Source: Methanomicrobiales archaeon (GTDB lineage Archaea > Halobacteriota > Methanomicrobia > Methanomicrobiales > Methanospirillaceae). From it: 16,565 nt of DNA. The stretch is from positions 1-16,565 of the forward strand of contig JAAZNH010000261.1 of the NCBI GenBank assembly GCA_012798365.1, read 5' to 3'. Each line of letters begins with the position of its first letter. The first letter of the stretch is position 1. This document shows, in pieces, positions 14,448 to 16,565 of the stretch. The notes below the pieces were generated by a model. It worked only from the letters and a program-made list of their open reading frames with translations, searched no databases and was not told the origin of the DNA. The translations under genes were made by a program, and so were the position numbers.

Positions 14448-16241
14448 TCACAGGTTCACACATCGGGCATAGGCTTTCATGATATCGGTCCTGGTGAGGA
14501 AGCCCTGCAGGAGGTCCGGGGAGTTCTTGGTTACAACCGGGAGGTGATTGAAATTCCCGCTGACCATGAGCTGGAGAGCATCTTCGAGGGTATCTTCCGG
14601 GTGAATAACTACCGGGTTGCGCGTCATGACCTCCCGCACGGAGGGGAGAATCCCCTCCACCGTAAGGAGGGAACGTGCGTCACGGCTTGTAACTATTCCG
14701 ACAAGGTGCCCCTGGTCAATAACGGGAAAGCCGGTATGCCCCGTCGTTTCTACCAGTTCCGCAACTTTCATGGACTCGTCCACAGGAAACAGAGAGATGA
14801 CCGATCCAGAGGGGGTCATGACGTCGCTGACATGGATCTTTGAGAGGATCTTCTGATCAAATTCACCACGATGAGCGTTGGACTGGGCTTTGGTAGGCAC
14901 CTGTGCGCGGAAAATTGTTTTTTCTCCTGTCAGGAGGGTAGAGACAGCAACCGCCGCCATGGCCGGTACCAGGATGGTAATAGATCCCACCATCTCGACG
15001 ACCATGATAAGTACAGCGACAGGGGCATTGGCAACGCAGCCAAAGAGGGAGATCATGCCTACGACTACGAAAACCGGTACGCTTTCGATCGGGACATATG
15101 CCGGGGCAAGGATGTGCAGGATCATCCCCAGAGCCCCGCCGGTTGCAGCCCCGATCGTAAGGCCGGGGGCAAATACGCCCCCGCTTCCCCCGGAACCAAG
15201 TGTCAGGGATGTAGCCAGGATCTTGAGAAATGGCAGGAGGATGAGAACAATGAGCGGGACCATGCTATAGAGCATAAGCTGGTCAAATCCGTAACTTGAC
15301 CCGAGGCTCGCAAGCCCGAGCATCTCGCCCTCCGGGGAGATAAACGCAAGGATAATCACCAGGATCCCAAGCATGATCGCCCCGGAGACCGGTTTCAGGT
15401 ACAACGGGAGATTAAAGCGCCGGAAAACGGCAGCGAACCAGTCACGGCTCCGGTAGAACACAGAGATGTACAGGAGACCGAATCCGGCACACAGGATCCC
15501 AAGCAGGAGAAAAAGGGGGATCTGCCAGACATTCCAGACGATCTGCCCCAGCGCAAAGATCGGAGAATATCCCTCAAAGAAACCGAAGATAGCGTACCCG
15601 ATCACGGATGCAAGGAATGCGGGGACAATTGCATCGGATTCGAAGTCCCGGGTATAGAGTACTTCCGCGGCAAGAACCGCCCCTCCAAACGGCGCCTTGA
15701 ATATCGTGCCAATCCCAGCCCCAATACCGGTGGTCATGGCAATCCTCCGTTCGCGCGGAGAGAGGCCAAGCATGTCCGCAACCATGGAGCCGAACCCGGC
15801 CGAGATCTGGGCGGACGGCCCCTCCCGTCCCGCGCTCCCTCCCGTCGAGATCGTCAGAATCGCCGTGACAGCTTTGAGGACAGGGACTCTGCTGCGGATT
15901 TTTCCATCCCCGTGGAACGCCCGGATCGCCGCATCGGTACCATGACCTTCCGCTTCAGGAGCGAAACGGGTAACAAGGATTCCGGTCATCAGGCTGCCAA
16001 AGATGAGAATGGGGAGCAGAAGGATGAGAGAATGGGGTTCCTGCCAGGTACTAATCTCGGCTATGGTCTGCCCTTCCTGCGGGTACGCGAACTGCAGGAG
16101 ATATCCCATGAAAAACGCTGTACCCCATTTGAGGCCTTCAAAGAAAAGGAGCGCCCCGAATCCCGCAATAATCCCCACAACCATGGCAATCACCAGTACC
16201 CGGTTTGTCGGTGCGAGATTGCGGGGAAGTGAGATTTTCAT
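14448..16241 (-). CDS. CLC-family chloride channel/transporter with tandem CBS domains
   Basis: This 597-residue protein has a CLC membrane core (about 15-440) followed by two CBS domains (about 470-530 and 535-595; VMTPSGSVISL and VMTRNPVVIH begin them). Selectivity-filter motifs are EGHGTDA (98-104), GREGPSA (138-144) with the gating Glu140, and GSGGSGGVFAPG (349-360). The CBS pair usually binds adenine nucleotides and tunes transport. Three positions differ from the E. coli exchanger: the central Ser107 is His100; the internal proton Glu203 aligns with Val194 (FKAPFGGAVLAAEVL); and the pore Tyr445 appears as Phe444. Loss of the internal Glu suggests passive anion flow instead of Cl-/H+ exchange. 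ATG 16239-16241 has no Shine-Dalgarno site; A/T-rich DNA upstream (about 16270-16300) fits a promoter. Monocistronic. Confidence 0.92.
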   Translation of the reverse strand: MKISLPRNLAPTNRVLVIAMVVGIIAGFGALLFFEGLKWGTAFFMGYLLQFAYPQEGQTIAEISTWQEPHSLILLLPILIFGSLMTGILVTRFAPEAEGHGTDAAIRAFHGDGKIRSRVPVLKAVTAILTISTGGSAGREGPSAQISAGFGSMVADMLGLSPRERRIAMTTGIGAGIGTIFKAPFGGAVLAAEVLYTRDFESDAIVPAFLASVIGYAIFGFFEGYSPIFALGQIVWNVWQIPLFLLLGILCAGFGLLYISVFYRSRDWFAAVFRRFNLPLYLKPVSGAIMLGILVIILAFISPEGEMLGLASLGSSYGFDQLMLYSMVPLIVLILLPFLKILATSLTLGSGGSGGVFAPGLTIGAATGGALGMILHILAPAYVPIESVPVFVVVGMISLFGCVANAPVAVLIMVVEMVGSITILVPAMAAVAVSTLLTGEKTIFRAQVPTKAQSNAHRGEFDQKILSKIHVSDVMTPSGSVISLFPVDESMKVAELVETTGHTGFPVIDQGHLVGIVTSRDARSLLTVEGILPSVREVMTRNPVVIHPEDTLEDALQLMVSGNFNHLPVVTKNSPDLLQGFLTRTDIMKAYARCVNL

Positions 16242-16404
16242 ACGAAACCAACAACTGTTCTACGTTTTTTTCAGGTTTAATTAACGCTTTTTATTTTATC
16301 TTCGATCCCGGTTACCCAAAGTATTCCCTTGAGGATGAATCCCTTCCGGCAGCGGATCCGTGAACCAGTGACTATTTGTATGACCGCCTAAAAGAGTACT
16401 TTTC

Positions 16405-16565
16405 ATGACCCTTGAGCGAAAAATCGCCGGCGCGTTTGCGCTGGATGACGAAACCTGGCGCCGGCATGCAAACCCGTGGAGCGTTCTTCTTCGCAATACG
16501 GTCCTTCCCCTCCTGGTCCTTGCATTCTGGAGCCGGCTCTGGCTGTGCTGGTATGCCCTTGCCCC
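16405..16565 (+). CDS. DUF6653-like membrane protein (3' end beyond window)
   Basis: The frame opens at ATG 16405 and runs to the window edge (53 codons). The visible N-terminus, MTLERKIAGAFALDDETWRR followed by HANPWSV and LPLLVLAFWSRLWLCWYALA, has the conserved pattern of a small uncharacterised membrane family (DUF6653): an amphipathic start, the HANPWSV motif at 21-27, then the first membrane helix. Its function is unknown. There is no Shine-Dalgarno site; TATTTGTATG, about 25-35 nt upstream, could be the TATA box of a leaderless gene. It diverges from the CLC gene across 163 bp. The family call rests on the visible 53 residues only. Confidence 0.65.
   Translation, partial: MTLERKIAGAFALDDETWRRHANPWSVLLRNTVLPLLVLAFWSRLWLCWYALA

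Noticed and set aside
14286..14843. 185-codon plus-strand frame spanning the ATPase end and the CLC 3' part
   Set aside because: It overlaps two strongly supported genes and has no domain or ribosome site.

Overview
The window looks like chromosome from a mesophilic archaeon, most likely a methanogen of the Methanomicrobiales (Methanoregula-like). The pointers are a Bat-type HTH regulator, an Lhr-type helicase, a lipobox protein with a cupredoxin-like domain, several starts without a Shine-Dalgarno site but with an A/T-rich element about 25-30 nt upstream (leaderless style), and T-rich terminators. The order-level placement is inference from protein style. No rRNA, tRNA, CRISPR array, transposase or phage gene was seen.

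Layout. 1-346 (-): start of a cupredoxin-like lipoprotein, cut by the window edge. 429-2570 (-): Lhr-type helicase. 2571-2901: divergent regulatory region with palindromes and a strong hairpin. 2902-4582 (+): a 41-residue one-helix membrane protein overlapping an SSS-family sodium:solute symporter. 4660-4995 (+): a pterin carbinolamine dehydratase-like protein with altered catalytic residues. 4996-5551: a long gene-free stretch between two convergent genes, filled with AT-rich dyads and a 132-bp direct duplication. 5552-6205 (-) and 6309-7448 (+): a Bat-type regulator divergent from an alpha/beta hydrolase. 7517-8731 (+): CPA2 Na+/H+ antiporter. 8808-11708 (+): Na/Pi-cotransporter-like protein with a cytoplasmic tail, followed 3 nt later by an NSS symporter. 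11809-14331 (+): P2-type cation ATPase. 14448-16241 (-): CLC chloride transporter with two CBS domains, convergent with the ATPase. 16405-16565 (+): start of a protein resembling the DUF6653 family, cut by the window edge.

How it fits together. Six of the complete genes are ion or sodium-coupled transporters from six unrelated superfamilies (SSS, CPA2, NPT, NSS, P-type ATPase, CLC). This suggests a housekeeping neighbourhood for sodium, proton, chloride, cation and solute balance. Only the small-protein/SSS pair and the NPT/NSS pair are tightly coupled; the others appear to have their own promoters. The least explained element is the dyad array at about 5052-5476. It lies downstream of both flanking genes, so it is not an ordinary promoter for either.
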